Shown here: piece after piece, positions 24,127-34,740 of the stretch
Layout of the letters: every line of letters begins with the position of its first letter
Numbering within the stretch: the first letter of the stretch is position 1
Source of the DNA: Opeltia flavorubescens
Taxonomy: Eukaryota; Ascomycota; Lecanoromycetes; Teloschistales; Teloschistaceae
Length of the DNA: 64,000 nt
Reading direction: 5' to 3'
Assembly: GCA_000442125.1 (NCBI GenBank)
Contig: KE546981.1
Coordinates: 434,001-498,000, forward strand
Program-made: the position numbers and the translations under genes
Notes under the pieces: model-generated
Seen by the model: only the letters and a program-made list of their open reading frames with translations
Told to the model about the DNA's origin: nothing
The model's database searches: none

Positions 24127-24594
24127 CTATTCCAACGATGTCATATCATCCATTTCTCTCTTCGACTGTTGCCGTTTCGTGGGATCCTCTCGCATCTCAA
24201 CACCTGGGCCCACAGGCCTGGAGCTTCGTCCACTGGGGAAGATCTGTATCAATTTTCAGTCAGCGATTATGATTGGGTCAAGTGTAGGGTCCTCCAATAG
24301 CTACCATACCTTTGTCCCAGACCATCCCAACCGAAATGCCGCTTCGTGCGCCAACAGCTCTCCAAATCCCAACATCAAGCCATTTATGAAAGGAAGTAAC
24401 AGGTTGATGGCAGCGCCTCTCAGTAATCCCCAGAAGGTGGGTGGAGAGTACAAGATCAGAGGGGAGCTTGAGGAGGAAGGCGGCGAAGGAGAAAGCTCAT
24501 TGTTCGAGGAAGAGTAGTTCTCGCTGTCAGACGGAACTGTCATCGAAGACGCAGTGAGATCCGGCCGTCTTTCGTTAGGTGGATCCGATGCCAT
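24127..24594 (-). CDS. MIM1: Mim1, mitochondrial outer-membrane insertase subunit
   Basis: Exon 1 is 24594-24310, a 66-bp intron covers 24309-24244, and exon 2 is 24243-24127. The product has 133 residues. A Ser-rich cytosolic N-terminus is followed by the family signature around residues ~55-95: FWGLLRGAAINLLLPFING, then LMLGFGELLAHEAAFRLGWS. This includes the single membrane helix with its Gly-rich face. The second exon supplies a polar tail (IFPSGRSSRPVGPG). Mim1 forms the MIM complex, which inserts helical outer-membrane proteins such as Tom20 and Tom70. The ATG at 24594 was preferred over one 21 bases upstream because it gives the usual short MASD start. Confidence 0.9.
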
Positions 24595-25396
24595 GATGTG
24601 CTGATCAGAGTACAAATCCTAGCAGTTTTAAATTACGGAATCATGGTCCTTGACGTGCTACCAAGATCTATGAAATCCAACGTCTAAAGCCAGTGAACGT
24701 GCTTGGTAAGCAAGGTATATACATAATTATCCGCTTGGCGCCAAGATATTAGTCTAATTTCCCTTACCTACCGAGGCTTGCCTGGTACTCTCCTCGTAAG
24801 CAAGTCTCTCGACATATCCGATACTTTGAGATGCTTTCAACCGATCATGTCAACACTGCTTTCTAGATCTTGTTGTCATCCGAGTCAAGATTCTAGTGCT
24901 GACCAGCTAATACTTGTAGGTTATATATATCCATTGGCCGTTTCTGGATGGCCTCGGAATTTCGATTGCCTTTTCCCCCTGATAGTCTGCAATAACTTAC
25001 CGTCTCTTTCCGCCCAAACCGAGATTCTTGAGATACTCTAAACTTGTCCTATAAATCTCTTTTGAGGCTAAGCCGCTGAGCCCATTGCTCCGCATATCGT
25101 TTCTCGGTGCTTCCTGGAATATTCTAAGTCACCTTCGTTCGCACTACGTATGGTTTTCCACCCCAAAACTATCTCATTTCCTTGGGTGAATTATGAGTCA
25201 ATATGGTCACATTCCCACATTATGGCCAAGTATATAAAAATATTTGCGTATCTGCCCCACTTCCCAGTCCCTCCAGTTTTCTTTAATTTATTCATATACT
25301 CTGACCCTACCCATACGTAAGACTCGAATTACGTTTCAAGTGCCTAGACAGCTGTTATAATCTACCACTACGCAACTTGATACAGCCAGAGTCATC
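24595..25396. other. Divergent intergenic region
   Basis: 802 bases between MIM1 (-) and the hypothetical gene (+). It contains a TATATAAAA run near 25230, about 165 bases before the next ATG, which may be a TATA element. No gene is seen. Confidence 0.4.
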
Positions 25397-26591
25397 ATGG
25401 CAGAACAAGCGTCACTGAGCAGAAGTGGGCGTTCTCGCGGGCAATCTTCCCAAAGAGGGTCTGCTCAAGGCAGTGCCTATCCGGGCAATCCTAAACCTCT
25501 GCAAAGCCTACAATCACGGCGTTCGTTAGGAAACATCACCGACCTCCCCTCCAGTTCGTTCACGCCTGAAGTGGCGACTGAGCCCTGGATAGAGCCGAAT
25601 TCAAATCCTAACATACCATCCAATTTTACATCGCCTTATACGCGCCCCTACTACAATGAGAACGATCAGCAATTTCATCTCTTCTTCCAAATTTCCAATC
25701 AAATCGATGACATGCTTGGTAACGAACGCTATGGGCTGCAACAGTGTGCTGTCATAGACCTCATAACGATTGGCAAAGCGTTCGATGACGAGGGGTTCAG
25801 ATTCTATGATAATCCAGTGGTTCTTGCTATCAGAATGGGCCCCTCTGATAGAGATAGATGGTCTAATATTGACAAGCCGATTAGAGACATCATTCATCAC
25901 CATTGGAGCCGAGCCGAGCTTAGTGTACCTCCAATCAGATACTACTTTACTACATGGAGCCTCGTGTAAGACGCGAGAGATCGAGTGGCATTACACGGTC
26001 AGTGGGTGAATATGAGACGCTCAATTAAAGTGCCAAATACCGATCATGGCGATACTTTTGGAAGCATTGTTCCGCTTGACGATCCTAACGGGATGCGAGG
26101 TGAGTTGGGCACAGCAGTGATCGCTCCAAGCGGTTATGTCCGCCAGCATGATCCACCAGGAAGATGACAGTATCGGAGAAGTTTCTTCATCTCTGCAGAC
26201 GTTCTCATTACAGATATCAAAGCGCGAGCGCGAGCGGGTTTCTCGTTGCGATGGCGTGGACCAGTCACATTAGCACCAACTCGTGGTACCGATTATCAGC
26301 CTCCCGCACGCGGTGGTCCAACTTCTCCGATTTAGCTCGCCCAGCAGATGATGGAACAAGGGTTAACCAAACCCTCCCAAGGTCAATGCCATTGAAGCAT
26401 ATATGCCGCAGCAGTCCCGAGGTCAGTCGCGACGCGGTCAGCCGAGCCGTGAGTCCATGTCTGGCAGTCAACCCCCAGTTCCTCTTTCGGTCGGCAGCAA
26501 TAATTTTAGTGAAAGGGTTTGCACGATCCATGGAAGGCTTTTCAACAGCATACGTCGTATTGCTGAGTCTCTGATATTGAATTCTCTTTAG
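25397..26591 (+). CDS. Hypothetical multi-exon protein, exon structure unresolved
   Basis: The first exon (25397 to about 25966) encodes ~190 residues. It has an Arg/Ser/Gln/Gly-rich start (RSGRSRGQSSQRGS) and a folded-looking part (FHLFFQISNQIDDMLG, IRDIIHHHWSRAELSVPP). Coding-like segments continue downstream in shifting frames. One is WVNMRRSIKVPNTDHGD (26005-26096), which joins in phase if a 39-bp GTGTAA..TCAG intron is removed. A strong GTGAGT donor follows near 26100. The last, near 26403-26591, begins MPQQSRGQSRRGQPSRES, echoing the Arg/Gln/Ser N-terminus. I could not find a set of introns that gives one clean frame. I recognise no family and assign no function. The outer limits are approximate. 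Confidence 0.45.
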
Positions 26592-27280
26592 CAGAAGCGG
26601 TAAAGAAGATCCTGATTCGGACACCGTGAAATCCGTCCAATGTTAATTACTCTGATATTGTGAAAAGGACATTAGATTGACACATTAGGACGTCAACATC
26701 GGTTCAGTGTGACCTTCACTGAGCGACCAATCGTGTGACTGCGAGTTGCACATGGTATTGTGTATCAATATCGCTGAGCACCATGATTCATCTATCCAGA
26801 TTTGGCCATAGAAGGTAAAGATGTCCAAAGCGTACCGAGTATTGATGGTCTGTTTCTCGAAGCTTTTCGATACGTCAGCTGCGAGATGCATGTGTGTATC
26901 CCAAGTATCAGGCAACAACACGTGGAGAAATTACGACGCAAGGGACCCTGCAGCAATTGGGCAGTACACTGTATCCCAAAGAAATATCCTTCATGCAGCA
27001 GGCCGGGTTCATGGTCGTTTCACACACGCGTTTGTGCGCCCTTTCTAAGGCTCAGTTACTAGGACCGTGGATATCGTAAGGAGAAGGTCAAGATGCTTCC
27101 TTACATCCGGGTAGGTAGAAAAAGGGTCTCGACCTGACCCTTCTCATCCCTTGCTGCCTACAGGTACATGGTATTTTACTTCGCCTTTGCTACTTACCCA
27201 TCCCAAAAACCATCGGAAAGACCATCCAGCGAGTAACCTCCACCACCATTGAATTTATCACTTTCTCACGACACAGCTTC
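26592..27280. other. Poorly resolved region, no gene called
   Basis: Several overlapping frames of 75-86 residues lie at 26800-27080 on both strands. None has a recognisable motif. Could contain exons of an unrecognised gene. Confidence 0.3.
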
Positions 27281-27394
27281 TTAAAACACATTCTTAGCAA
27301 GATACAATGATCTCTCGATCAGATTCTCCATGTCCCTACCCTGATCCTCCGCCGCCCAGTCCTTCGTCCTCAGAAACCACCGGTCCAAGGTCGT
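27281..27394 (-). CDS. Candidate terminal exon of an unrecognised minus-strand gene
   Basis: Reading the minus strand from a possible GTCGAG acceptor at 27395, an open segment encodes TTLDRWFLRTKDWAAEDQ and continues to LIERSLYLAKNVF before a TAA stop at 27283-27281. The alternation of charged and hydrophobic residues looks like a real amphipathic helical C-terminus. I could not find the preceding exon or name the protein. A plus-strand frame in the same place (start 27307, Pro/Ser-rich, 32 residues) is an alternative reading. Confidence 0.25.
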   Translation of the reverse strand, partial: TTLDRWFLRTKDWAAEDQGRDMENLIERSLYLAKNVF

Positions 27395-27770
27395 CTCGAC
27401 AATAAATTACAAAGTCTGTGCGGTCAAAAAGTATGACCGGTACATTAGCTGACGGAGAAAGAGTAGTTATCATTTCAACGACCTAATTATCAGCAGACCT
27501 TATGATACTTTCATTACTGTACCATAAATCAGTCATTCATCTCCTTCAATCTACTTCCTCGACGCCATTTTATTGTTACATCCAGAGTTTTCCGCATGCG
27601 CCCTTCGAGAGTAATTCATAATTGGCTTGAAGACTCCTATTTACGACTGTACTGTACACGCTATTCGCTGCTCTACGGGCACTCACAAAAAGCAAGAAAG
27701 ATACGACATTGACAATTTTAGTCCTTAGCTATCGTTCTCTTCGGATTTACAGTTTCCTAGCATGACCANC

Positions 27771-28067
27771 CCAGCCATTAATACGCCTCCTCGCGCTTCT
27801 AACACAACGAGACTTGGACAGCACTTTTCTTTGCGTTGGGTATCTATTTGATTGTCGGCTTAATCTCTCGGGTTTGACAGAGGCCTTCGCAACTTTGCGG
27901 TGGCTCTCTTTCGTTCGAATGCATTATCCTGTACGGTTGTGGGAAGCTTGTGGGTCGGTCGAATGGAAAAGTATTTACTGGGTGGGACAGTCTTTGCTGT
28001 ATTGGGCGGTCTATGTTTGCAATCTTTGGGTACTACTATCCTATAATGCGGTGAACGAAAAGTACAG
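27771..28067 (+). CDS. Candidate small membrane protein, structure uncertain
   Basis: One frame encodes TALFFALGIYLIVGLIS (27810-27870), a clear membrane-helix pattern. Another, 43 bases on, encodes FAVALFRSNALSCTVV and MEKYLLGGTVFAVLGG, ending at a stop near 28050. A short GTATCT..ACAGAG intron would join the two in phase, but the 5' end cannot be placed; CTAAC followed by GGACAG at 27798-27818 may be an acceptor. Likely a small protein with two membrane segments, if real. The family is unknown. An N lies at 27769. Confidence 0.25.
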
Positions 28068-28300
28068 ATGGGACCATATGGAGGATTTGCTAGGCGGCTG
28101 GACGCATTGATTTTGGCTTTTTGGTTTACAGAGAAGGGTGGAACGGCCAGGGTTTGAGGTAGGGAAGGAAGGAACATTCTCGGTTACTTGTACTATCACG
28201 CACTGGAGGCATTTTGGTAATTGAATAATTCATCTCTAACACCACTTGAATCAAAACCCCCCAAGCTCTGCCAAAAGGACCACCATAAAGCACCAACATA

Positions 28301-29066
28301 CTATGATCCATAAACAGCCAAAGCCCCTGAACTCAAGACCGTCAACCACACCACGGCCCATCCCGATCTTACAACACTCTTGTTCGCAAACTCCCTCCCG
28401 CTATCCCAAATAAGATGCCTAACCCCATTGAAACTGTGAAAAGTGAACGGCACCGCCACTAAGAACTTCAGCCCCACTTTCACGACCATGGGCAATTCCG
28501 CAAACGAGGAAGCGAGGGCGCTGGATTCGAGGTGGATGCCGAGGAGGGGGGATACGAGGTAGAGGAACCCGAAGACGTAGAAACCGCCGGAGAGGAGGGA
28601 GCCCGTGATACGGTTGAGGCCGGAGAGAACCCAGGGGATTTGGGGTTGATAGATTGATAGGTGGGGGGATACGGGGCGGTTGAGGCGTTGACGGGCGAGG
28701 ATTTCGTCGGCTTTTGAGGTGGGGATTGATGTTGAAGGGGGAGCAGTTTGCGTTGTGGAAGGTCTGGATAAGATTATCAATGGATTGGACTCGGAATGGG
28801 TAGTAAGGAAATGGCAATGAAATTGAGGTGGTAATTGGTTCTCATCTTGGTAGATGGGTGCGGCTTGGAATGTATTGGACTATGTACCTTGACTGTGTGA
28901 GTGACTTGAAGGTTGTGAGGATTGCTGGAGCGGGATATCGGATGGAGGTGAGAGATGTGGGTTGTTGGAAGACTGTGGGATATTTAGTGAGATCATTGGG
29001 TTTGTAGACGAGGTTCAGGGGCTCACTGCGTCGCAAACCCAGCTGGCAAGTCCTTTGTATGATCAT
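28301..29066 (-). CDS. SDH3: Succinate dehydrogenase cytochrome b560 subunit (SdhC)
   Basis: Exon 1 is 29066-28888, a 124-bp intron covers 28887-28764, and exon 2 is 28763-28301. The product has 213 residues. The basic N-terminus (MIIQRTCQLGLRRSEPLNL) is a mitochondrial presequence. The mature part begins ADEILARQRLNRPVSPHLSI and shows the quinone-site region SPHLSIYQPQIPW, then SGLNRITG. Three membrane helices follow. The heme-ligand histidine region is FTFHSFNGVRHLIWD. The protein anchors complex II in the inner membrane and helps form the ubiquinone site, the target of SDHI fungicides. The start was chosen for its presequence; the frame stays open further upstream. It lies head-to-head with OXA1. 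Confidence 0.93.
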
Positions 29067-29304
29067 CCTGGCGCCTTGAGTAATTACGTGGCCAAGAATG
29101 TAGAATTGAGTATCGCTGTCGAATCTTCCAACGTGGATTTGTTGCAGTGATGCGGAGAGATCGACCGGTCGAGGTACGGACCTCAACCTCGGCTACGATG
29201 ACCAATGACATCGCTCGAAATTAGCGTGTCAGTAAATTTCCTAAAGCTCTTCTTGGCTTGCTCGAGTCATGGATTGTACTCAGGCTCGAGCTTCGTCCTG
29301 AGAA
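29067..29304. promoter_or_regulatory. Shared divergent promoter of SDH3 and OXA1
   Basis: Only 238 bases separate the start codons of two nuclear genes for mitochondrial inner-membrane proteins transcribed in opposite directions. I infer a bidirectional promoter from layout; I did not recognise specific factor sites. Confidence 0.5.
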
Positions 29305-30838
29305 ATGTCCATTAGGGCTTTGAGATGGTCAAGTTCCTCCATAAAATCCGGATTGACGCGACCGAAGACCCGGCAATGCCTCCTTAGACAAGTTTGTACA
29401 CTCCCTATTCTGCATTTTGAGGTCTTTGTATTACTCACGATGTCCTAGTATTCCGCTCTTTGCTCTGGCTCGAGGCCATCAATATCACATCAAACCGCTC
29501 CCGGACGAGCTTGGACGACAAGAACAGGATGCGATATTTTGCGATCGGTTTCTAGACTACCAAGTCCCGCCTCATCAGTCCGCTTTGCGTCTACCGCTCA
29601 AGCTCAGTCATCAGGACCCTCAACTATATCTGTTGCAGAGTCTAACATCACAACGAACCATGATCCCGTAGCGGCGGCTAATGCACCTTTCATCGAGGAT
29701 CCTTTAAGCAATGCATCCGAGATCATTGCATCTGTTACCCAGCCACAGATCGAACCTCATTACGGCTTTCTGAAAGAGCTCGGGATAGATTTTGGCTGGG
29801 GCACGACGGCTTTGGTACAATGGTCAGTGGAACATATTCATGTTCTCCTAGGCACACCATGGTGGGCTACCATTGTCATATCCATCGTCGCCTTCCGTGC
29901 TGCCCTGTTCCGGATCTATGTTGGCGCCGCCGACAACTCAGCTCGCATTGCTACCGCACAGTTGCATCTTAAGGATGTACAAGCCCGTATCGATAAAGCG
30001 AAGCAAACGCGGGACATGAATGCGATGATGCAAGGTACCCAAGAGCTGAGAAATGCATATGCTGCGGCAGGAATAAAAATGTGGAAGAACTTCTTGCCAT
30101 TTATACAGCTTCCTCTAGGATTTGGGATGTTTCGGTTAGCCAGGGGCATGGCCACATTGCCGGTACCTGGGCTGGAACACGGTGGCATCTTGTGGTTCCA
30201 TGATCTGACAGTATCGGACCCGACCTTCTTGCTTCCTATCACAACAGGTTTAGCGAGCTTTTATTTGTTCAGAGTGGGTCGAAATGAACATAAAAATTTG
30301 ATTGAGACGCTGACTGATCAACATTAAGTTGGGTGGTGAGGTAGCCGCCACGAATCCTGTCTTCCCCTCCGGACTGATGACGGCTATGAAATGGGGATTG
30401 CCGATTCTATCAACACTCTTCACGGCCTTTTGGCCAGCTGCTATGCAATTAGTGTTCTCAATTACATCAATTGTTGCTCTCCTTCAAAGCCTTGCATTTC
30501 GGCAACCTGGGCTTAGAAGACTTCTTGGGATCCATCCGCTACCTTCCCCAACGGCGGGTGGCCCTCTCAATCGAACGAGGGATATGGTTATTGATACTAC
30601 TGCACGCACGAAACCCAAAACACCTGACGGGCTAGGGCAAAGATTTGTGAGCAGTGCGAAGTCAAGGATGAGGAAGTTCGTAGAGAAGAACCAAGGAAGC
30701 CCGTCGGTCGGACGGTCGAAGGGCCAAATGGCGGAAGCGCAAAGATACGAGGAGAAGCGTAGAAAAGAGCTCGAGCGGGAGAAGTTCGAGGCAGAGCAGG
30801 AGAGACATAGGAAAAGATTCGAGCGGAGGACTCGATGA
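29305..30838 (+). CDS. OXA1: Oxa1, mitochondrial inner-membrane insertase
   Basis: Three exons, 29305-29391, 29449-30273 and 30329-30838, encode 473 residues in phase. Exon 1 encodes a classic presequence (MSIRALRWSSSSIKSGLTRP) and was found by matching splice phase to the first in-frame acceptor. The YidC/Oxa1 core starts at GFLKELGIDFGWGTTALVQW. It has the helices WWATIVISIVAFRAALF, KNFLPFIQLPLGFGMFRLA, FLLPITTGLASFYLF and WGLPILSTLFTAFWPAAMQL. The C-terminal ~100 residues are basic and coiled-coil-like (EEKRRKELEREKFEAEQERH), the matrix tail that binds mitoribosomes. Oxa1 inserts mitochondrially made subunits such as Cox2 into the inner membrane. Confidence 0.93.
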
Positions 30839-31926
30839 CAGCCTATTCGAACCACGCACATCATTTGCATCATTTCGCCGTCAAAGACGCCTTTTCTCAC
30901 AATGTTCTTGAACACTCATCTCATGCACACACATACAGAATCGTATTTATACCCCTCTGTTGAAATCGATAGCGCTAAGAAGTACATTATTGTAACAATC
31001 TAGAGATCTTCTCTCTCGAGTCGGAAATCCTGTTGCCTCAGTTGCAGGTATTTTGTTATGGTCTGGACAGAATCTCGCAAGACGCATCTGAAGATACTGT
31101 ACCAACAAGAATATTGCAGCATATTACAATAACAATAAAGAGTCAATGGTCAGAAGTTCTCGACTTGTTCATTTACATTGATAGCTCAAGAGCCTCTCAA
31201 CAGGTATGTCCCTTTACGGATCACATATCTTCTACATTAGGCGGAAGATGTCTTGCGGTTGTCGCCAGAGACATGACATGGGGATGGAAAAGTGCCAAGA
31301 GACTTCTCAGATTACTGATCTGGGACCTGAAACGGAGATATTTATAATCTGTAACAGCCGAGCTCGAGGTCATGATTCGCGCGCTTAACAGATAATCGTC
31401 CCGCATAAAGCCATCAGCAAGACAAGTCGCCAGAAAAAGGTACAACATGCTGAAGAGACAATGCTTTGCGTTTGTGGAACGGATCAAGACGGTCCGAAAT
31501 GCTCCAAGAGTACTCTTCCGTTCATCTGAAACTCCGCATCCATCTTCCTTGCCCATGATGCTACTTTTGGCTCACCAGCTCTTTGTCTCAGAGATTATGC
31601 TTGAATGCCGCACGGCCAGATTATGGTCCCTTTTGAATCCATCATCTAGACCAAGACCATGAGTTGAGGCTATGGTTTGGATTCATGCCGGAGGCGCGTT
31701 CCACCATGTGAACCTCTCTTTCACTTCGTTCCGTATGTCTAGCATGGAATCAATGCTCCAATATTACTTATATTAGGCCTTGGAACTTAGCCGTCCATTT
31801 AAATGATTTACGCAATGTGCTGCTACTTTGTAGCATTTCGTCTCGTTTCTATGTACTCGCCACTCTTTCGATAATGTTTCAAAAGCTCGACATATTCAGC
31901 CTCTGCCGGGGCAATTTGGAGCTGTC
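30839..31926. other. Intergenic region, no gene seen
   Basis: About 1.1 kb between OXA1 and the kelch gene. Open frames of 60-111 residues lack motifs or splice partners. The right end must include the kelch promoter and possibly a signal-peptide exon. Confidence 0.4.
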
Positions 31927-34334
31927 ATGACTCTCTCTCAAAGGGACACTGTGGTTGCTGCCGGGACGACTCAATCACTGCAGGCGCATTTTTGTCCTTT
32001 GCCCGCTACCAATTGGACAAGGCGAGCCTACCATGCTTGTAAGCCTCCCACCCCGTTAGACATCGTTGCGACTGACATCTAAGCAGCGATCGTCGTCGGA
32101 GATTATCTCTACATTGATGGCGGAGAGGTAGCACTCGGACAGCAGCCATATCCTACCAATGGCTCGATGCCAAATCCGACATACGATCCAGTAGCACGTA
32201 GGTTTATTTTCGTTCGCTGTCGGAAATGCCCAAGCGGGGAGTGGCTGAGAAAGGTGCGGCTTCCACTCAAAGACGGCTGATGGTCTCGAAATGGCCAATC
32301 TGACCATCATGCCGAAATACAAAATTTTTCAAATGTTGACACGGCGATTGATGTACTTGTCTTAGCATCGCCATCAAGTCCACGTTAGATGTAACAGGCA
32401 CTGACGTTCCTTTTTCAGTCAATATAAGTCTCTCTTTACCGTTAGCCGATAGTTGGAATCCGGCTACAGTCCGTTATAATGTGATTATCAAGCCAGGAAT
32501 GCCCTTGTGGAACTTCCAATCCCTATGGCACGATGAGACAGACAACAGTATTTGGGCATTCGGGGGAGAGATCAGCGCTCTGAAATCACTTAATCCGGAC
32601 TTGGGGATATGGAACATGAAACCTAATGGAGGAGGTGGGGGGACCTGGACGCAAAAGGCCAACTTCAGAGGAGCACCATGGAATCAGAGCATCACTCGTC
32701 CTCTTGGTGGAGCTGGGAAATCATCGAAGAATGCCGGATTCCTGCTCGGAGGCTATTCGAGTGCGGGTTCGAGTCCTTTCACTGGCGATCTGACAGGTTT
32801 CGCTCCGACGCCTGGTTTGCTGACCTACGACTTCCAAAAAGAATCCTGGGCAAATGTGACTGATACACCTTATGTTTCTGACTCAAAGGCTATCGAGTGG
32901 TCGGGCATGGAACTTGCACCCTTCGGTCCAAATGGCTTGATGGTCGTCGTAGGCGGCGATACATCAGATCTCATGTCCTATACTCCTGGAGCGCAGCCAA
33001 TGGATATGGCGCAGATTACGCTTTTCGATCCGGTCACAATGCAATTCTACAAGCAGACGGCAACTGGTGACAAAATACCGTCTCCGCGAACCAGGTTTTG
33101 CATAGCTGGTGTCGGTGATGGCACGAAGATTGGAAATGCTGAAAATACTGGCTCGTATGACATGTCAGTCATTAATACAGCCATCGCTTCGAACTTTTAG
33201 CTAACTGCACTTCTTTGGCAGATACATATATGGCGGATATGCGGGTAACGTCGGAGTAGGCTCCGAGCAGTATGATGAGATATGGGGTCAGTCAACACTA
33301 GCAGTTTCAACTGGATCAAGAGAGCTAATTCCAAAACAGTTCTCACTCTACCTGCTTTCGAATGGATTCAGGTTGACGCAAGCCATAACATGGCCAGATT
33401 CGGACATACATGTCACGTAGTAGGTAATAGTCAGCTTCTTAGCATTGGCGGCGCCGACGCTGCCCAATCCGATCCTTGGTCTACCGTCGATCCAGCATTA
33501 CAAGGCCTGGGTGTCTTTGATCTGAACAAATGGAACTGGACCCAAGGATACAATGCGAATGCCGCACCATATAGACGCGCTCAAGCACTAGAACGATTCT
33601 ATAACTCCAAGTATGCATCCCCTTTTTCTTAACCAACAACGCGATGAACCTAATGCAAATGCAGTGGAGCATACCCTCAAAAATGGGATATGCCCGAATT
33701 ACAAGATCTCATAATGAACAACAAATCAGTCACGAAATCCTCCCCCTCTGCCTCAACATCCACCACTCCTCCAGTACTCTCCCCCGCAACATCAACACCA
33801 TCACCCAACACTGGCTTAAATAAATACGCGAAAATCGGCGTCGCAGTCGGCAGTTCCATCGGCGGCATCATCTTCCTCCTCCTTCTAAGCACCCTACTCT
33901 ACACCTATATTCGACGACGCCGCCGCCGCCACCGTCACCATAACACCCACCACGGAAGAAGAACCTACACAAACGAACTCCCCAGCCACAGCAATAGACA
34001 CGAACTTCCCCCCGCCCCCAGAATCCCATTCCACAAACCCCCATCGAGGAGATTCCTCGCAGAACTCGATGCAGGCGAGGTAGCAGCGGAAAAAGGTACG
34101 GGGCTGAGATCCCCGGCTATGGGCTCCAAGTCGCCGGGATATGATGTGTTACCCTCGAAATCCCTACGGTACGACGAGCCACGGAGTTTTAGAAGTTCGG
34201 AGACGTCGTCTGAGGAAGAAGAGGAGGAGATGGATATGGTGAAGATGAAGATGAAGATGGGGGGTTATGGGTTTTTGGAACCGCTTCCGCCGCCGACGCC
34301 GCCGAAGTTGGTGTTCTCACAGCCTTCTCGGTAG
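31927..34334 (+). CDS. Kelch-repeat protein with one transmembrane segment
   Basis: I reconstruct six exons: 31927-32038, 32087-32197, 32419-33163, 33222-33286, 33340-33610 and 33665-34334. All phases fit, giving 657 residues. Kelch blades are visible as RRAYHASIVVGDYLYIDGGE, IWAFGGE, IYIYGGYAGN and FGHTCHVVGNSQLLSIGG. Asn-X-Ser/Thr sites suggest an extracellular propeller. After a Ser/Thr/Pro stalk comes a helix (IGVAVGSSIGGIIFLLLLS), a run of Arg, and a charged cytosolic tail with Met/Lys repeats near the end. Architecture matches fungal membrane kelch proteins of unknown role, sometimes linked to polarity. No signal peptide is visible at the chosen start, so an upstream exon may be missing. 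Introns 3 and 4 use GTCAGT donors. Intron 2 (32198-32418) is unusually long. Confidence 0.8.
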
Positions 34335-34740
34335 GATGGGGTTGGGTGGGTTGTCTTTGACTTTCAGATGTGTACATAAGATTTGTATGATGGAGTGTGG
34401 TGTAATCAGAGTCTCGCGGCGGCTTTGCGTATTTAGATGCCCAACATGAAGAGCTTTCAACTCGGATTTAGAATGAGAACCGACGACATTTGTCTGATAT
34501 GTCTGCTAGGGAAGAAGCCCCGGATGTCGATAAGGTACTAAGTATCTCTTCGTTCAGCATAACCTGCTTCTCTGGTAGAAACTCGATATCTATTGATGCA
34601 TTTCATCTATCTAGAAGATTTCCCCATCATTGATGAGTTCACAGCTCAAGTCCATTGAGGACCGACATCATTTCTATGCTCATACACTCATGCTCGTGAA
34701 AACCACTGTTTATGCAATTCCCTCCTTCTCCGCCCTAAAC
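34335..34740. other. Convergent intergenic region
   Basis: A spacer between the kelch gene and SHP1. Nothing beyond presumed 3' untranslated sequence is seen. Confidence 0.5.

Noticed and set aside
32765-32776. GGGTTCGAGTCC, which looks like a tRNA T-arm
   Set aside because: It lies inside a kelch exon. No acceptor stem, anticodon arm or A box is present nearby.
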